Positions 1 through 8,831 of a stretch of DNA of 64,000 bases are shown piece by piece (the first letter of the stretch is position 1; each line of letters opens with the position of its first letter). The notes below the pieces were generated by a model. It did no database searches and was not told where the DNA came from. It saw only the letters and a program-made list of their open reading frames with translations. The stretch is taken from the NCBI RefSeq assembly GCF_947493565.1, contig NZ_CANLRG010000002.1:248001-312000 (forward strand). The letters are read 5' to 3'. This DNA comes from an uncultured Lutibacter sp. (GTDB lineage: Bacteria > Bacteroidota > Bacteroidia > Flavobacteriales > Flavobacteriaceae). The translations under genes and the position numbers were made by a program.

Positions 1-51
1 TTATTTCTTTACTTTTGGAAAGTTAAAAAAAGAATTACTACTATAAAAATT

Positions 52-1089
52 ATGAAATACACCTACATTCCAAATACCGATATAAAAGTTAGTAAAATTT
101 GTTTAGGAACTATGACTTTTGGTCAACAAAATACAGAAGAAGAAGCGCATGAACAGTTAAATTTTGCAAAGGAAAAAGGAGTAAACTTTATTGATACTGC
201 TGAAATGTATTCCATACCAGGAAGAAAAGAAACTCAAGGTAGTACAGAGCGCTATATAGGATCTTGGTTAAAGGATCAACAAAGAGATGATTTAGTAATT
301 GCAACCAAAATAACCGGGCCTAATGAGTATTTTAAATTTATTAGAGAAGATTTGGGTTTTTCTAAAAAGGTACTTACCGAAGCATTAAATAACAGCTTAA
401 GTCGTTTACAAACTAATTATGTAGATATTTATCAATTACATTGGCCAGAAAGAAATACCAACTTTTTTGGGAAAAGGAATTATGTACATGATGCCAATGA
501 AAAGTGGGAAGATAATTTTAAAGAAGTAATTGAAACACTAGATAGTTTTGTAAAAGAAGGTAAAATTCGTCATTATGGGGTTTCCAATGAAACCTCCTGG
601 GGTGTTATGCGCCATTTATCAGAAAGCACAACGCACAATTTAACACGTTGTAAAACTATTCAAAATGCTTATTCACTAATAAACCGTTTATTTGAAATTA
701 ATTTAGCAGAAGTTTCCATACGTGAAAAGGTTGGTTTATTAGCTTACTCTCCTTTAGCTTTTGGAGTTTTATCTGGAAAATATTTACATGGAAATTTACC
801 CGAAAATTCCCGTTTAAAATTATTCCCTCAATATAGCAGATACAGCAGTAAACAATCTTATTTTTTAACTGAAAAGTATATGGAGTTGGCAAAAGAATTA
901 AATTTAAGTTTAGTGCAATTGGCTTTGGCTTTTGTTAATCAACAAGAGTTTGTAACTGCAAATATTATTGGAGCAACTACACTCAACCAATTAAAAGAAA
1001 ATATTTCAAGCATTGAGGTAAAATTATCTTCAGAAATATTAAACAAAATAGATCAAATACAAGAATTGCAACCAAATCCTGCTCCATAA
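52..1089 (+). CDS. Aldo/keto reductase, Tas-like
   Basis: This is a 345-residue cytosolic NAD(P)H-dependent aldo/keto reductase. The TIM-barrel family signature is visible: Asp48 and Tyr53 in the FIDTAEMY segment, Lys86 in the ATKI strand and a His in the YQLHWPE strand, which together form the usual catalytic tetrad. The long insert after Tyr53 and the overall length fit the Tas subgroup better than short AKRs. The physiological substrate cannot be inferred. It precedes the nrf operon with a 157-bp gap that contains that operon's promoter, so it is probably transcribed separately. The family call is secure and the function is unknown. Confidence 0.88.
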   Translation: MKYTYIPNTDIKVSKICLGTMTFGQQNTEEEAHEQLNFAKEKGVNFIDTAEMYSIPGRKETQGSTERYIGSWLKDQQRDDLVIATKITGPNEYFKFIREDLGFSKKVLTEALNNSLSRLQTNYVDIYQLHWPERNTNFFGKRNYVHDANEKWEDNFKEVIETLDSFVKEGKIRHYGVSNETSWGVMRHLSESTTHNLTRCKTIQNAYSLINRLFEINLAEVSIREKVGLLAYSPLAFGVLSGKYLHGNLPENSRLKLFPQYSRYSSKQSYFLTEKYMELAKELNLSLVQLALAFVNQQEFVTANIIGATTLNQLKENISSIEVKLSSEILNKIDQIQELQPNPAP

Positions 1090-1137
1090 AATTCATTTCA
1101 AATAGTTTATAGTTACTTGCATAAATTTGTAACAATA

Positions 1138-1151
1138 ATGACATAAATCAT
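1138..1151. promoter_or_regulatory. FNR/CRP-like dyad upstream of nrfH
   Basis: The site reads ATGAC-ATAA-ATCAT, a 5-4-5 dyad that keeps the TGA-N6-TCA core of FNR/CRP-family operators. Its centre lies about 43 bp upstream of the transcription start implied by the -7-like element at 1174-1181. That is the class II activator position. Anaerobic activation of nrf by an FNR-type regulator is known in other bacteria; its use here is inferred. Confidence 0.4.
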
Positions 1152-1173
1152 AGTTTATACATTAAATTTTAAC

Positions 1174-1181
1174 AAATTTTG
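1174..1181 (+). promoter_or_regulatory. Probable -7 element of nrfHA promoter
   Basis: AAATTTTG matches seven of eight positions of the flavobacterial TAnnTTTG element and is followed by a C. It lies 66 bp before the nrfH start and just downstream of the FNR-like dyad. There is no stronger candidate in the gap. Confidence 0.4.
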
Positions 1182-1246
1182 CATATCGAAAAAGCATAAA
1201 AGATAATATTGTCTTAAACTCTTTTTCTGAATTTAATAGAAACTAT

Positions 1247-1855
1247 ATGAAAAGACTATTTCGATTTTTAATTCCACCAAAACAATGGCGTTTACCAGTA
1301 ATCATATTATTGGGGGCTATGTCTGGTCTTTCATTGTATGCACTTATCGAATCCAAAGCTGTTTCGTATTTATCAGATGACCCAAAAACTTGTGCAAATT
1401 GCCATGTAATGACACCACAGTACACAACTTGGCAAAACAGTTCTCATAGAGAGTGGGCCTCTTGTAATGATTGTCATGTTCCACAAGACAATGTATTTAA
1501 AAAATACCTTTTTAAAGCTAAAGATGGGATGTATCATGCCTCAGTGTTTACTACTCGTGGTGAACCTGAAGTAATTAGAATGAAAGAAGCAGGTGTTGAA
1601 GTTGTTCAAAATAATTGTATTCGATGTCATCAAGATCAAGTTACTGATGGTAGGTTAAGTGCTTCAGTTACCAATCATTTTGAAAGTAGAACTACCCGAA
1701 AATGTTGGGAATGTCATCAAGAAGTTCCGCATGGAAGTGTGCATAGCTTATCTTCTATAAAGTACTATGGAAAAGTACCTAAAGAACATCAAGAAACTGT
1801 GCCAGAATGGTTAAACAAATATTTAAATAAATCAGATAATAAAAACGACAAATAA
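1247..1855 (+). CDS. nrfH: NrfH, cytochrome c nitrite reductase small subunit
   Basis: This is a 202-residue NapC/NrfH-family membrane-anchored tetraheme quinol dehydrogenase. It passes electrons from menaquinol to NrfA on the outer face of the cytoplasmic membrane. One N-terminal membrane anchor lies at about residues 16-34. Four CXXCH heme sites start at Cys49, Cys73, Cys124 and Cys153. The first is followed by a Met (CANCHVM), as in NrfH, where that Met ligates the catalytic heme. The nrfA start is one base after its stop, so the two are translationally coupled. Length and heme count are normal for the family. Confidence 0.95.
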   Translation: MKRLFRFLIPPKQWRLPVIILLGAMSGLSLYALIESKAVSYLSDDPKTCANCHVMTPQYTTWQNSSHREWASCNDCHVPQDNVFKKYLFKAKDGMYHASVFTTRGEPEVIRMKEAGVEVVQNNCIRCHQDQVTDGRLSASVTNHFESRTTRKCWECHQEVPHGSVHSLSSIKYYGKVPKEHQETVPEWLNKYLNKSDNKNDK

Positions 1856-1856
1856 A

Positions 1857-3347
1857 ATGAATAATAAAAGAAAACCTTGGATGAACTGGATGCTGTTTTT
1901 TGCATCTTTAGTAGTAGTGTTTTTGTTAGGACTTTTAGTTTCTTCAATTACAGAGCGTAAAATGGAGGCTAAATTTGCATATACTCCAATGACAGAAATA
2001 AAAAAATTAGAACCAAGAAATGAAGTTTGGGGTGAAAATTTTCCTCGCGAATTTCAATCTTATTATAAAACAGCTGATACCACATTTAAATCTAAATACA
2101 ATGGTGGAGCTATGATTGACATGTTAGATGTAGATCCAAGATTAGTAGTACTTTGGGCTGGCTATGGTTTTGCAAAAGATTACAATCAAGGTCGTGGACA
2201 TGTGTATGCTGTTGAAGATGTAACAAATACCTTACGTACAGGTGGCCCAACAGGACCTGAAGATGGACCAATGCCTTCAACTTGTTGGACTTGTAAATCT
2301 CCAGATGTTCCACGTTTAATTAATGAAATTGGAGTTAACGAATATTATAGTGGAAAATGGGCAAGTAAAGGAGAACAAATTGTAAACCCAATAGGTTGTG
2401 CTAACTGTCATGATGAAAAATCTATGAATTTAACCATTACTCAACCTGCTTTAATTGAAGCTTTTGCACGTCAAGGAAAGGATATTACTAAATCTTCTCA
2501 TAATGAAATGCGTTCTTTAGTTTGTGCACAATGCCATGTTGAATATTATTTCAATAAAAATTTACCAGATAGTAAAGGTATTCCTTACTTAGTTTTCCCT
2601 TGGGATGATGGAATGACTTTAGAAGGTATGGAAGAATATTATGATAAAGTTGGTCACGTAGATTGGACACATAAAATTAGCAAGGCTCCAATGTTGAAAG
2701 CTCAACATCCAGGATACGAAGTTTATAAATTAGGAATACATGGTAAAAGAGGAGTTTCATGTGCAGATTGCCATATGCCTTATAAAACAGAGGGTGGACA
2801 AAAATTTACAGATCACCACATTCAATCTCCTTTAAATAATGTTGCCAATTCTTGTCAGGTTTGTCACCGTGAAGAAAAAGATGAATTAATTGCCAATGTT
2901 TTTGATAACCAAGATCGTATTATTGAAAATCGTGATCAATTAGAGCGTTTATTAGTTCGTGCTCATGTAGAAGCTGGAAAATGCTGGGAATTAGGAGCAA
3001 CTGAAGATCAAATGAAAGATATTTTAAAAGGAATTAGATTAGGACAATGGCGTTGGGATTTTGCTGCGGCATCTCACGGAGGATCATTCCATGCTCCAGT
3101 TGAAATAGGTAGAGTTATTGGTAAAGGAATTGATATTACTCAAGAAACAAGAATTAAGTTAGCTAAGTTATTGATGGAGCTTGGATTTAAAGGAGAAGTT
3201 CCTTATCCGCCAATTGAAACAAAAGAGGCTGCTCAAAAATTTATTGGGTTACCAATGGACAAGTTAGAAGCTGAAAAAGAAAAATTCTTAAAAGAATTAC
3301 AGCCAAAGTGGATAGAAGCTGCTAAAAAGAGAGAAGCAAATTATTAA
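1857..3347 (+). CDS. nrfA: NrfA, ammonia-forming cytochrome c nitrite reductase
   Basis: This 496-residue pentaheme enzyme reduces nitrite to ammonium with six electrons and acts in the periplasm with NrfH. An N-terminal hydrophobic segment (about 11-29) acts as signal or anchor. The catalytic heme site is CWTCK at 143-147, the hallmark Lys-ligated heme. Four CXXCH sites follow at Cys181, Cys223, Cys302 and Cys333. Downstream genes supply cytochrome c maturation functions. All expected heme motifs are present, so the enzyme should be active. The organism is therefore probably able to perform dissimilatory nitrite reduction to ammonium under low oxygen. Confidence 0.97.
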   Translation: MNNKRKPWMNWMLFFASLVVVFLLGLLVSSITERKMEAKFAYTPMTEIKKLEPRNEVWGENFPREFQSYYKTADTTFKSKYNGGAMIDMLDVDPRLVVLWAGYGFAKDYNQGRGHVYAVEDVTNTLRTGGPTGPEDGPMPSTCWTCKSPDVPRLINEIGVNEYYSGKWASKGEQIVNPIGCANCHDEKSMNLTITQPALIEAFARQGKDITKSSHNEMRSLVCAQCHVEYYFNKNLPDSKGIPYLVFPWDDGMTLEGMEEYYDKVGHVDWTHKISKAPMLKAQHPGYEVYKLGIHGKRGVSCADCHMPYKTEGGQKFTDHHIQSPLNNVANSCQVCHREEKDELIANVFDNQDRIIENRDQLERLLVRAHVEAGKCWELGATEDQMKDILKGIRLGQWRWDFAAASHGGSFHAPVEIGRVIGKGIDITQETRIKLAKLLMELGFKGEVPYPPIETKEAAQKFIGLPMDKLEAEKEKFLKELQPKWIEAAKKREANY

Positions 3348-3372
3348 TACTTTTTTATATATTTGAACTCAT

Positions 3373-4617
3373 ATGAGTGAAAATAATTACAAAGTTCAAC
3401 GTAATCTTTGGGAAAATCCTTGGGGTTACGTTGAATCTTTTTTTATAGGATTTGGTTTATTGGTAACAGGCTTTTTTTTAGAAATGTTTGTCGCTTCAGA
3501 TACACCGTTTACAATTTCATACCCCTATAATATTGTTTTTTTAGTTGGGTATATTATTATTTTATTTATTTTATATAAATGGTTTTCTACAACTCAATTA
3601 ATACGATGGTTAACTAAAGTACCTGCATCTATTTCAAGTATAGTATTAGTTACTTTATTGGTGATGATAATGGGTATTATACCTCAAATCCCTTCTGAAA
3701 GTAATTTTATCAATAACCTTGGATTAAATCATATCACAAGTAATTGGGCTTTTTTATTAATTGTATTTCAGTTTTTAACCTGTTTGGGTCTAATTTCTAT
3801 TAAAAGAATCTTACAATTTAAATGGTCTAATTTTGGGTTTATTTTGAATCATGTAGGTTTATTTTTAGCACTTGTTTCAGGAATGTTAGGCACTGGAGAT
3901 TTGCAACGTTTATCAATAAATGTTTATGAAGGAGAACCAAGTTGGATTGCTACCGATGCCAAAAAAAATAAAGTTGAATTACCTTTTGCATTTTATTTAA
4001 ATGATTTTGTAATTGAAGAATACCACCCAAAATTGGCTTTGGTTGATAATAAAACAGGTAGCATAGCACATAACAATGGTAAAAATTTGTATTTGGTAAA
4101 TGAAGGGGAAACCTATTATTTTCAAAACTTTGAAGTAACTATAAATAAATTTTTAACTTCAGCTGGAAGAATTGGAGATCAATATTTTCCTGTAAATGAA
4201 TTAGGTTCTCCTCCAGCAGCATCAATAACAGTAAAAAACACGAAAAATGACTCTATTCAAAACGCTTGGATAAGTAGTGGGAGTTTTAGATACCCTTACG
4301 AATCTTTAAAAATAAGTGAGGAATATTCTGTTGTAATGACCATTCCTGAAGTGAAAAAGTTTAGTTCCAACATTGATATTTTAACCAAAGAAGGTGAGCG
4401 TATTAGTACTGTTTTAGAAGTTAATAAACCTTTTAAATTTAAAGGATATAAAATTTACCAATTAAGTTACGATGAAAAGATGGGGAAATGGAGCAATTTA
4501 AGTGTTTTAGAGTTGGTAAAAGACCCTTGGCTACCGGTAATATATATTGGTATTTTTATGATGATTGCAGGAGCTATATATATGTTTTGGGTTGGAAATA
4601 AAATAACAAAAAATTAA
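3373..4617 (+). CDS. ResB/CcsB-like cytochrome c biogenesis protein
   Basis: This 414-residue membrane protein resembles the ResB (Ccs1) half of the system II cytochrome c synthetase. About five membrane segments fill the first 170 residues, including one with the LNHVG motif, whose His is a plausible heme contact. A large extracytoplasmic domain (about 175-385) and a final C-terminal membrane segment follow. It starts 25 bp after nrfA and ends 3 bp before a CcsA/ResC homologue, so the pair is probably dedicated to or co-regulated with the nrf cytochromes. Residue similarity to canonical ResB is modest, and the assignment rests on topology and context. Confidence 0.8.
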   Translation: MSENNYKVQRNLWENPWGYVESFFIGFGLLVTGFFLEMFVASDTPFTISYPYNIVFLVGYIIILFILYKWFSTTQLIRWLTKVPASISSIVLVTLLVMIMGIIPQIPSESNFINNLGLNHITSNWAFLLIVFQFLTCLGLISIKRILQFKWSNFGFILNHVGLFLALVSGMLGTGDLQRLSINVYEGEPSWIATDAKKNKVELPFAFYLNDFVIEEYHPKLALVDNKTGSIAHNNGKNLYLVNEGETYYFQNFEVTINKFLTSAGRIGDQYFPVNELGSPPAASITVKNTKNDSIQNAWISSGSFRYPYESLKISEEYSVVMTIPEVKKFSSNIDILTKEGERISTVLEVNKPFKFKGYKIYQLSYDEKMGKWSNLSVLELVKDPWLPVIYIGIFMMIAGAIYMFWVGNKITKN

Positions 4618-4620
4618 AAA

Positions 4621-5424
4621 ATGACTTGGATAGATTTTCCCTTATATAGTACTATTATTGGCATTCTTTGGGTTTTAGGCCTAATTTTTTTACTATTTTC
4701 CTATAAAAAACAAACAGTGATAAAATTTGCAAACTTGTTATTTCTCTCTGGATGGTTTGTTTTAATTGTTTTTGTAGTAAAATTATGGCTAGAGTTGGAT
4801 AGACCTCCAATGAGAACTTTGGGAGAAACCCGTTTATGGTATGCTACTTTTTTGCCTCTAATAGGATTTCTAACTTATTTCCATTGGAAATATAAATGGT
4901 TTTTAGCTTATAGTATAGCAATGGCAGGAATGTTTTTAGCAATAAATTATTTAAATCCAGAAACCTATTCAAAAACATTAATGCCAGCTTTACAAAGTCC
5001 TTGGTTTATTCCTCATGTGCTTGTTTATTTATTTTCTTATGCAGTTTTAGCAGCTTCAAGTATTGTAGCAATTAAAGGGTGGTATGATAATTATAAAGGA
5101 AATTTCAATATTGAAACTTTAAAATTAGCAGATAATTTAGTATATATAGGTTTCGCATTTTTAACTTTAGGATTACTTTTTGGAGCGTTATGGGCTAAAG
5201 AAGCTTGGGGGCATTACTGGACTTGGGATCCTAAAGAGGTTTGGGCATTTTTAACTTGGATGGGCTATTTAATTTATATTCATTATCGCTATTTTCATAT
5301 GCATAAATCCAAACAAGCATTAACTATTTTGGCACTTGCTTTTGTAGTTTTATTAGTCTGTTGGTTTGGTGTTAATTATTTACCAGTTGCTAATACAAGT
5401 GTACACACTTATACAAATTATTGA
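4621..5424 (+). CDS. ccsA: CcsA/ResC-type cytochrome c synthetase subunit
   Basis: This is a 267-residue polytopic membrane protein of the heme-handling protein family. It carries the WWD motif as WGHYWTWDPKEVWAFLTW near residues 198-215, which binds heme for attachment to apocytochromes. About eight hydrophobic segments and conserved His residues flank the motif. With the preceding ResB-like protein it forms a two-piece system II synthetase. In Wolinella the equivalent for NrfA is the fused protein NrfI. It is the last gene of the nrf operon and is followed by a bidirectional terminator. Confidence 0.88.
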   Translation: MTWIDFPLYSTIIGILWVLGLIFLLFSYKKQTVIKFANLLFLSGWFVLIVFVVKLWLELDRPPMRTLGETRLWYATFLPLIGFLTYFHWKYKWFLAYSIAMAGMFLAINYLNPETYSKTLMPALQSPWFIPHVLVYLFSYAVLAASSIVAIKGWYDNYKGNFNIETLKLADNLVYIGFAFLTLGLLFGALWAKEAWGHYWTWDPKEVWAFLTWMGYLIYIHYRYFHMHKSKQALTILALAFVVLLVCWFGVNYLPVANTSVHTYTNY

Positions 5425-5467
5425 AACTAAACCTTTATTGTTAAAGTAGTTTCTTTAATGAATATTT

Positions 5468-5499
5468 AAAAGGCGGATTTTAACTAAAACCCGACTTTT
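5468..5499. terminator. Bidirectional terminator between ccsA and glnS
   Basis: A 14-bp stem with two mismatches (left arm 5468-5481, right arm 5486-5499, loop AACT) has an A-tract on one side and a T-tract on the other. It separates two convergent genes and can serve both. Confidence 0.6.
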
Positions 5500-5522
5500 A
5501 AGTGTTGTTTATATGAAGTATT

Positions 5523-7208
5523 TTAAACTCCTTTTTTTGCCCAACTATCTCTTAAGGGCACGGTTCTATTAAAAACTAAATTAGATTCATTAGTCTCTTT
5601 ATCTACACAAAAATACCCTAAGCGTTGAAATTGAAAACGATCTAATATTTTAGCAGTTTTTAAACTAGGTTCAACATAAGCTGTGATTATTTTTAAAGAG
5701 TTTGGGTTTAGAAATTCTTTAAAATCTTTGTCTTTATGTCCATCAGGTGCTTCATCAGTAAATAAACGGTCATACAATCTAACTTCAGCTTTTACTGCAT
5801 GTTTTATTGAAACCCAATGCAGTGTTCCTTTTACTCTGCGTTTACTTGCTTCTGTTCCACTTCCACTTCTACTATCCTCATCATAAGTACAATGTATTTC
5901 AGTTATTTCTCCATTGGCATCTTTAACAACTGATTCTCCTTTAATAATGTAGGCATTTTTTAAGCGAACTTCTTTACCTAAAGTTAGCCTAAAGAATTTT
6001 TTATTTGCTTCTTCTTTAAAATCTTCTTTTTCAATAAATAATTCTCTACTAAATGGAACTTCTCTGTATCCAGCATTTTCATCTTCTTGGTTGTTCTCAG
6101 CAGTTAGCCATTCTTCTTTCCCTTCAGGGTAATTGGTAATCACTAATTTGATAGGGTTTAAAACAGCCATTACACGTGGTGCCGTTTTGTTTAAATCATC
6201 TTTAATGCAGTGTTCTAATAAGGCTACATCGGTCACATTATCTCTTTTAGAAATTCCAGCAGTATCACTAAATGTTCTGATTGATGACGGGGTATATCCT
6301 CTTCTTCTTAAACCTGAAATAGTAGGCATACGAGGATCATCCCAACCATTTACAATATTTTCTTCTACTAATTGTAGTAATTTACGTTTACTCATAACGG
6401 TATAACTTAAATTTCTACGTGCAAATTCTCTTTGTTTTGGACGTAATGCTAGTTTTGTTTCATTAAAAACTTGGTCAACATACCAATCATATAAATCTCT
6501 ATGACTTTTAAATTCTAACGTACAGATAGAATGTGAAATTTGTTCTAAATAATCGCTTTCACCATGCGTCCAATCATACATTGGATAAATACACCAATTA
6601 TTACCAGTTCTATGGTGTGCTCTTTTTAAAATACGATACATAATTGGATCACGCATATGCATATTTACATGTTCCATATCAATTTTTGCACGTAGTACGT
6701 GGGAACCCTCTTCAAACTCACCGTTTTTCATTTTTAAAAACAGCTCCAAATTTTCCTCAACGCTTCTATTTCTATTAGGACTATTGATTCCGGGCTGAGT
6801 AGGCGTTCCTTTTTGTTTTGCCATCTCTTCAGAAGATTGATTGTCTACATAGGCTTTTCCTTCTTTAATAAGCTCAATGGTCCAATTGTACAATTGTTGA
6901 AAATAATCAGAAGAAAAAAGTATTTTATCCCATTTAAACCCTAACCATTGGACATCATATTTAATTGCATCAACATATTCCTGCTCTTCTTTTGCTGGGT
7001 TGGTATCATCAAAACGTAAATTTACAGGAGCATTGTAACGTAATCCTAATCCAAAATTCAAACAAATGGAGGCTGCATGACCAATATGCAAATATCCATT
7101 AGGTTCAGGAGGAAAACGAAAACGCAATTTCTCTTTAGGTAAACCATTAGCTAAATCATCTTCAATAATTTGTTCTATAAAATTTAGCGACTTTTTTTCT
7201 TCACTCAT
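5523..7208 (-). CDS. glnS: Glutamine--tRNA ligase
   Basis: This is a 561-residue class I aminoacyl-tRNA synthetase that charges tRNA-Gln. The signature PPEPNGYLHIGHA lies at 33-45, including the HIGH motif. The KMSKS-equivalent is MSKRK at 272-276. A C-terminal anticodon-binding beta-barrel region follows from about residue 340. Length is normal for bacterial GlnRS. Presence of GlnRS means the organism does not depend solely on the GatCAB transamidation route for Gln-tRNA. The gene is monocistronic and divergent from folB. Confidence 0.97.
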   Translation of the reverse strand: MSEEKKSLNFIEQIIEDDLANGLPKEKLRFRFPPEPNGYLHIGHAASICLNFGLGLRYNAPVNLRFDDTNPAKEEQEYVDAIKYDVQWLGFKWDKILFSSDYFQQLYNWTIELIKEGKAYVDNQSSEEMAKQKGTPTQPGINSPNRNRSVEENLELFLKMKNGEFEEGSHVLRAKIDMEHVNMHMRDPIMYRILKRAHHRTGNNWCIYPMYDWTHGESDYLEQISHSICTLEFKSHRDLYDWYVDQVFNETKLALRPKQREFARRNLSYTVMSKRKLLQLVEENIVNGWDDPRMPTISGLRRRGYTPSSIRTFSDTAGISKRDNVTDVALLEHCIKDDLNKTAPRVMAVLNPIKLVITNYPEGKEEWLTAENNQEDENAGYREVPFSRELFIEKEDFKEEANKKFFRLTLGKEVRLKNAYIIKGESVVKDANGEITEIHCTYDEDSRSGSGTEASKRRVKGTLHWVSIKHAVKAEVRLYDRLFTDEAPDGHKDKDFKEFLNPNSLKIITAYVEPSLKTAKILDRFQFQRLGYFCVDKETNESNLVFNRTVPLRDSWAKKGV

Positions 7209-7311
7209 AATTGTAAACTAAATAAGCCACAAAATTATTGATTTTTTTACCAATACAACTATAAAATAATTCAATCAGTTAAAATAACCATTTTTTATAC
7301 CTAATTCTAAG

Positions 7312-7319
7312 TATCTTTG
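7312..7319 (+). promoter_or_regulatory. -7 element upstream of folB
   Basis: TATCTTTG is an exact match to the flavobacterial TAnnTTTG consensus. It lies 18 bp before the folB start, which implies a very short leader. Confidence 0.55.
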
Positions 7320-7337
7320 TCAAAATTTTAGTACTAA

Positions 7338-7697
7338 ATGGGAGTAATTAAAGTAAAAAATATACGTGTATACGCTTATCATGGTTGTTTAATTGAAGAA
7401 GGAAAAATAGGCTCAGATTATAGGGTAGATGTTACTGTAAAGGCAAATTTATCAAAATCGGCACAAACCGATAATTTATCAGATACTGTAGATTATGTGC
7501 ATTTAAACAAAATTGTGAAGCAAGAAATGGCCATACGGTCAAAATTATTAGAAGAAGTTGCAAAGCGAATACTTAATAGAATTTTAGATGAAATTCCATT
7601 AGTTGATAAAGCAGATGTGGCAGTTTCTAAACTCAATCCGCCTATTGGTGGAAATGTAGCAATGGTTACCATTGAAATGAGTAAAAAAAGAAAGTAG
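7338..7697 (+). CDS. folB: Dihydroneopterin aldolase
   Basis: This 119-residue enzyme of folate biosynthesis converts 7,8-dihydroneopterin to 6-hydroxymethyl-7,8-dihydropterin and glycolaldehyde. The family pattern is visible: an N-terminal IRVYAYHGCLIEEGKIGSDYRV stretch with the conserved Tyr-His-Gly, the DTVDY segment that follows a strand, and the C-terminal KLNPPIGG motif with the conserved Lys. Length is typical. No other folate gene is adjacent. It is followed by the tRNA-Cys gene in the same direction. Confidence 0.92.
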   Translation: MGVIKVKNIRVYAYHGCLIEEGKIGSDYRVDVTVKANLSKSAQTDNLSDTVDYVHLNKIVKQEMAIRSKLLEEVAKRILNRILDEIPLVDKADVAVSKLNPPIGGNVAMVTIEMSKKRK

Positions 7698-7752
7698 ATT
7701 TACAATTTAGAAATAAATCAATTTAACAAATAAACAATATTTACAAAAAATC

Positions 7753-7782
7753 TTGTCAGCTTATTAAAAATAGTTAAATTTG
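7753..7782 (+). promoter_or_regulatory. Promoter of tRNA-Cys
   Basis: A TTG at 7753-7755 and an exact -7 element TAAATTTG at 7775-7782 are separated by 19 bp. This matches the flavobacterial promoter layout. The tRNA begins 13 bp further on. Confidence 0.6.
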
Positions 7783-7795
7783 CAATCCAATTTAT

Positions 7796-7866
7796 GGCGT
7801 CGTGGCCGAGTGGCTAGGCTGGGCTCTGCAAAAGCTCCTACAGCGGTTCGAATCCGCTCGACGCCT
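7796..7866 (+). tRNA. tRNA-Cys (GCA)
   Basis: A complete cloverleaf can be drawn. The acceptor stem pairs 7796-7802 with 7859-7865, the D stem pairs 7805-7807 with 7817-7819, the anticodon stem pairs 7821-7825 with 7833-7837, and the T stem pairs 7842-7846 with 7854-7858. The anticodon GCA at 7828-7830 specifies cysteine, and the discriminator base is U, as expected for tRNA-Cys. CCA is not encoded. A terminator follows within 5 bp. Confidence 0.96.
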
Positions 7867-7870
7867 CTAC

Positions 7871-7899
7871 AAAACCAAAGCAATTGCTTTGGTTTTTTT
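7871..7899 (+). terminator. Terminator of tRNA-Cys
   Basis: A perfect 11-bp stem (7871-7881 with 7886-7896, loop AATT) is followed by a T-tract immediately after the tRNA. Confidence 0.8.
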
Positions 7900-7934
7900 G
7901 ATTTCTTTAACACATTCTTACTTATAAAATCATG

Positions 7935-7942
7935 TATCTTTG
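7935..7942 (+). promoter_or_regulatory. -7 element upstream of the MBL-fold hydrolase
   Basis: TATCTTTG matches TAnnTTTG exactly and lies 18 bp before the ATG at 7961. It probably drives the hydrolase and the S8 peptidase gene 10 bp downstream of it. Confidence 0.5.
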
Positions 7943-7960
7943 TAGTTATAACATGAATGT

Positions 7961-8821
7961 ATGAAAATTTACCCTATTGAAACAGGAAACTTCAAGTTAG
8001 ATGGTGGCGCAATGTTTGGTGTAGTTCCTAAAACTATTTGGCAACGTACAAACCCTGCAGACAGTAATAATTTAATAGACATGAGTATGCGATGCATGCT
8101 TATTGAAGACGGCAATCGGCTTATATTAATAGACAATGGTACTGGTAATAAACAATCTGATAAGTTTTTTGGATATTATTACTTTTTTGGAGGATTTTCT
8201 TTAGACACTTCATTAGCTAAATACGGTTTCCACAGAGATGATATTACGGATGTTTTTTTAACTCATCTTCATTTTGACCATTGTGGAGGAAGTATTCAAT
8301 GGAATAAAGATAGAACAGGTTACGAGCCAGCATTTAAAAATGCTAAATTTTGGAGTAATAAAAAGCATTGGAAATGGGCTACAGAACCAAATGTAAGAGA
8401 AAAAGCATCATTTTTAAAAGAAAATATCAACCCTATTGAAGCAAGTGGACAATTAAAATTTGTAAATCTACCAGAAGTTGACTTTGGGATTAATACAGAG
8501 CTTGGTTTTGATATTTTATTTGCAGATGGTCATACAGAAAAACAAATGATACCTCACATAGAATATAAAGGAAAAACCCTTGTATTTATGGCAGATTTGT
8601 TACCTACAGTAGGACATATTCCGTTACCTTATGTAATGGGGTATGATACACGACCATTACTTACCATGGATGAAAAAGCAAAATTTCTTAACAATGCTGC
8701 AGACAAAAACTATCTGTTGTTTTTAGAACATGACGCAAGTAATGAACTTTGTACTGTAAAGCATACTGAAAAAGGAGTTCGATTAGATCAAACCTATAAA
8801 TTTAACGAAGTATTTAATTAA
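7961..8821 (+). CDS. Metallo-beta-lactamase-fold hydrolase
   Basis: This 286-residue cytosolic protein has the HXHXDH metal-binding motif as His102, His104, Asp106 and His107 in the THLHFDHCGG segment. Further family ligands are seen in FADGHTEKQ (about 190) and FMADLLPTVGH, and a late His lies in FLEHDAS. The architecture resembles the AHL-lactonase/quorum-quenching-like subgroup of MBL hydrolases, but that subgroup is functionally mixed and the substrate is unknown. It probably forms an operon with the S8 peptidase gene 10 bp downstream. Confidence 0.85.
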   Translation: MKIYPIETGNFKLDGGAMFGVVPKTIWQRTNPADSNNLIDMSMRCMLIEDGNRLILIDNGTGNKQSDKFFGYYYFFGGFSLDTSLAKYGFHRDDITDVFLTHLHFDHCGGSIQWNKDRTGYEPAFKNAKFWSNKKHWKWATEPNVREKASFLKENINPIEASGQLKFVNLPEVDFGINTELGFDILFADGHTEKQMIPHIEYKGKTLVFMADLLPTVGHIPLPYVMGYDTRPLLTMDEKAKFLNNAADKNYLLFLEHDASNELCTVKHTEKGVRLDQTYKFNEVFN

Positions 8822-8831
8822 AATAAGTAAT

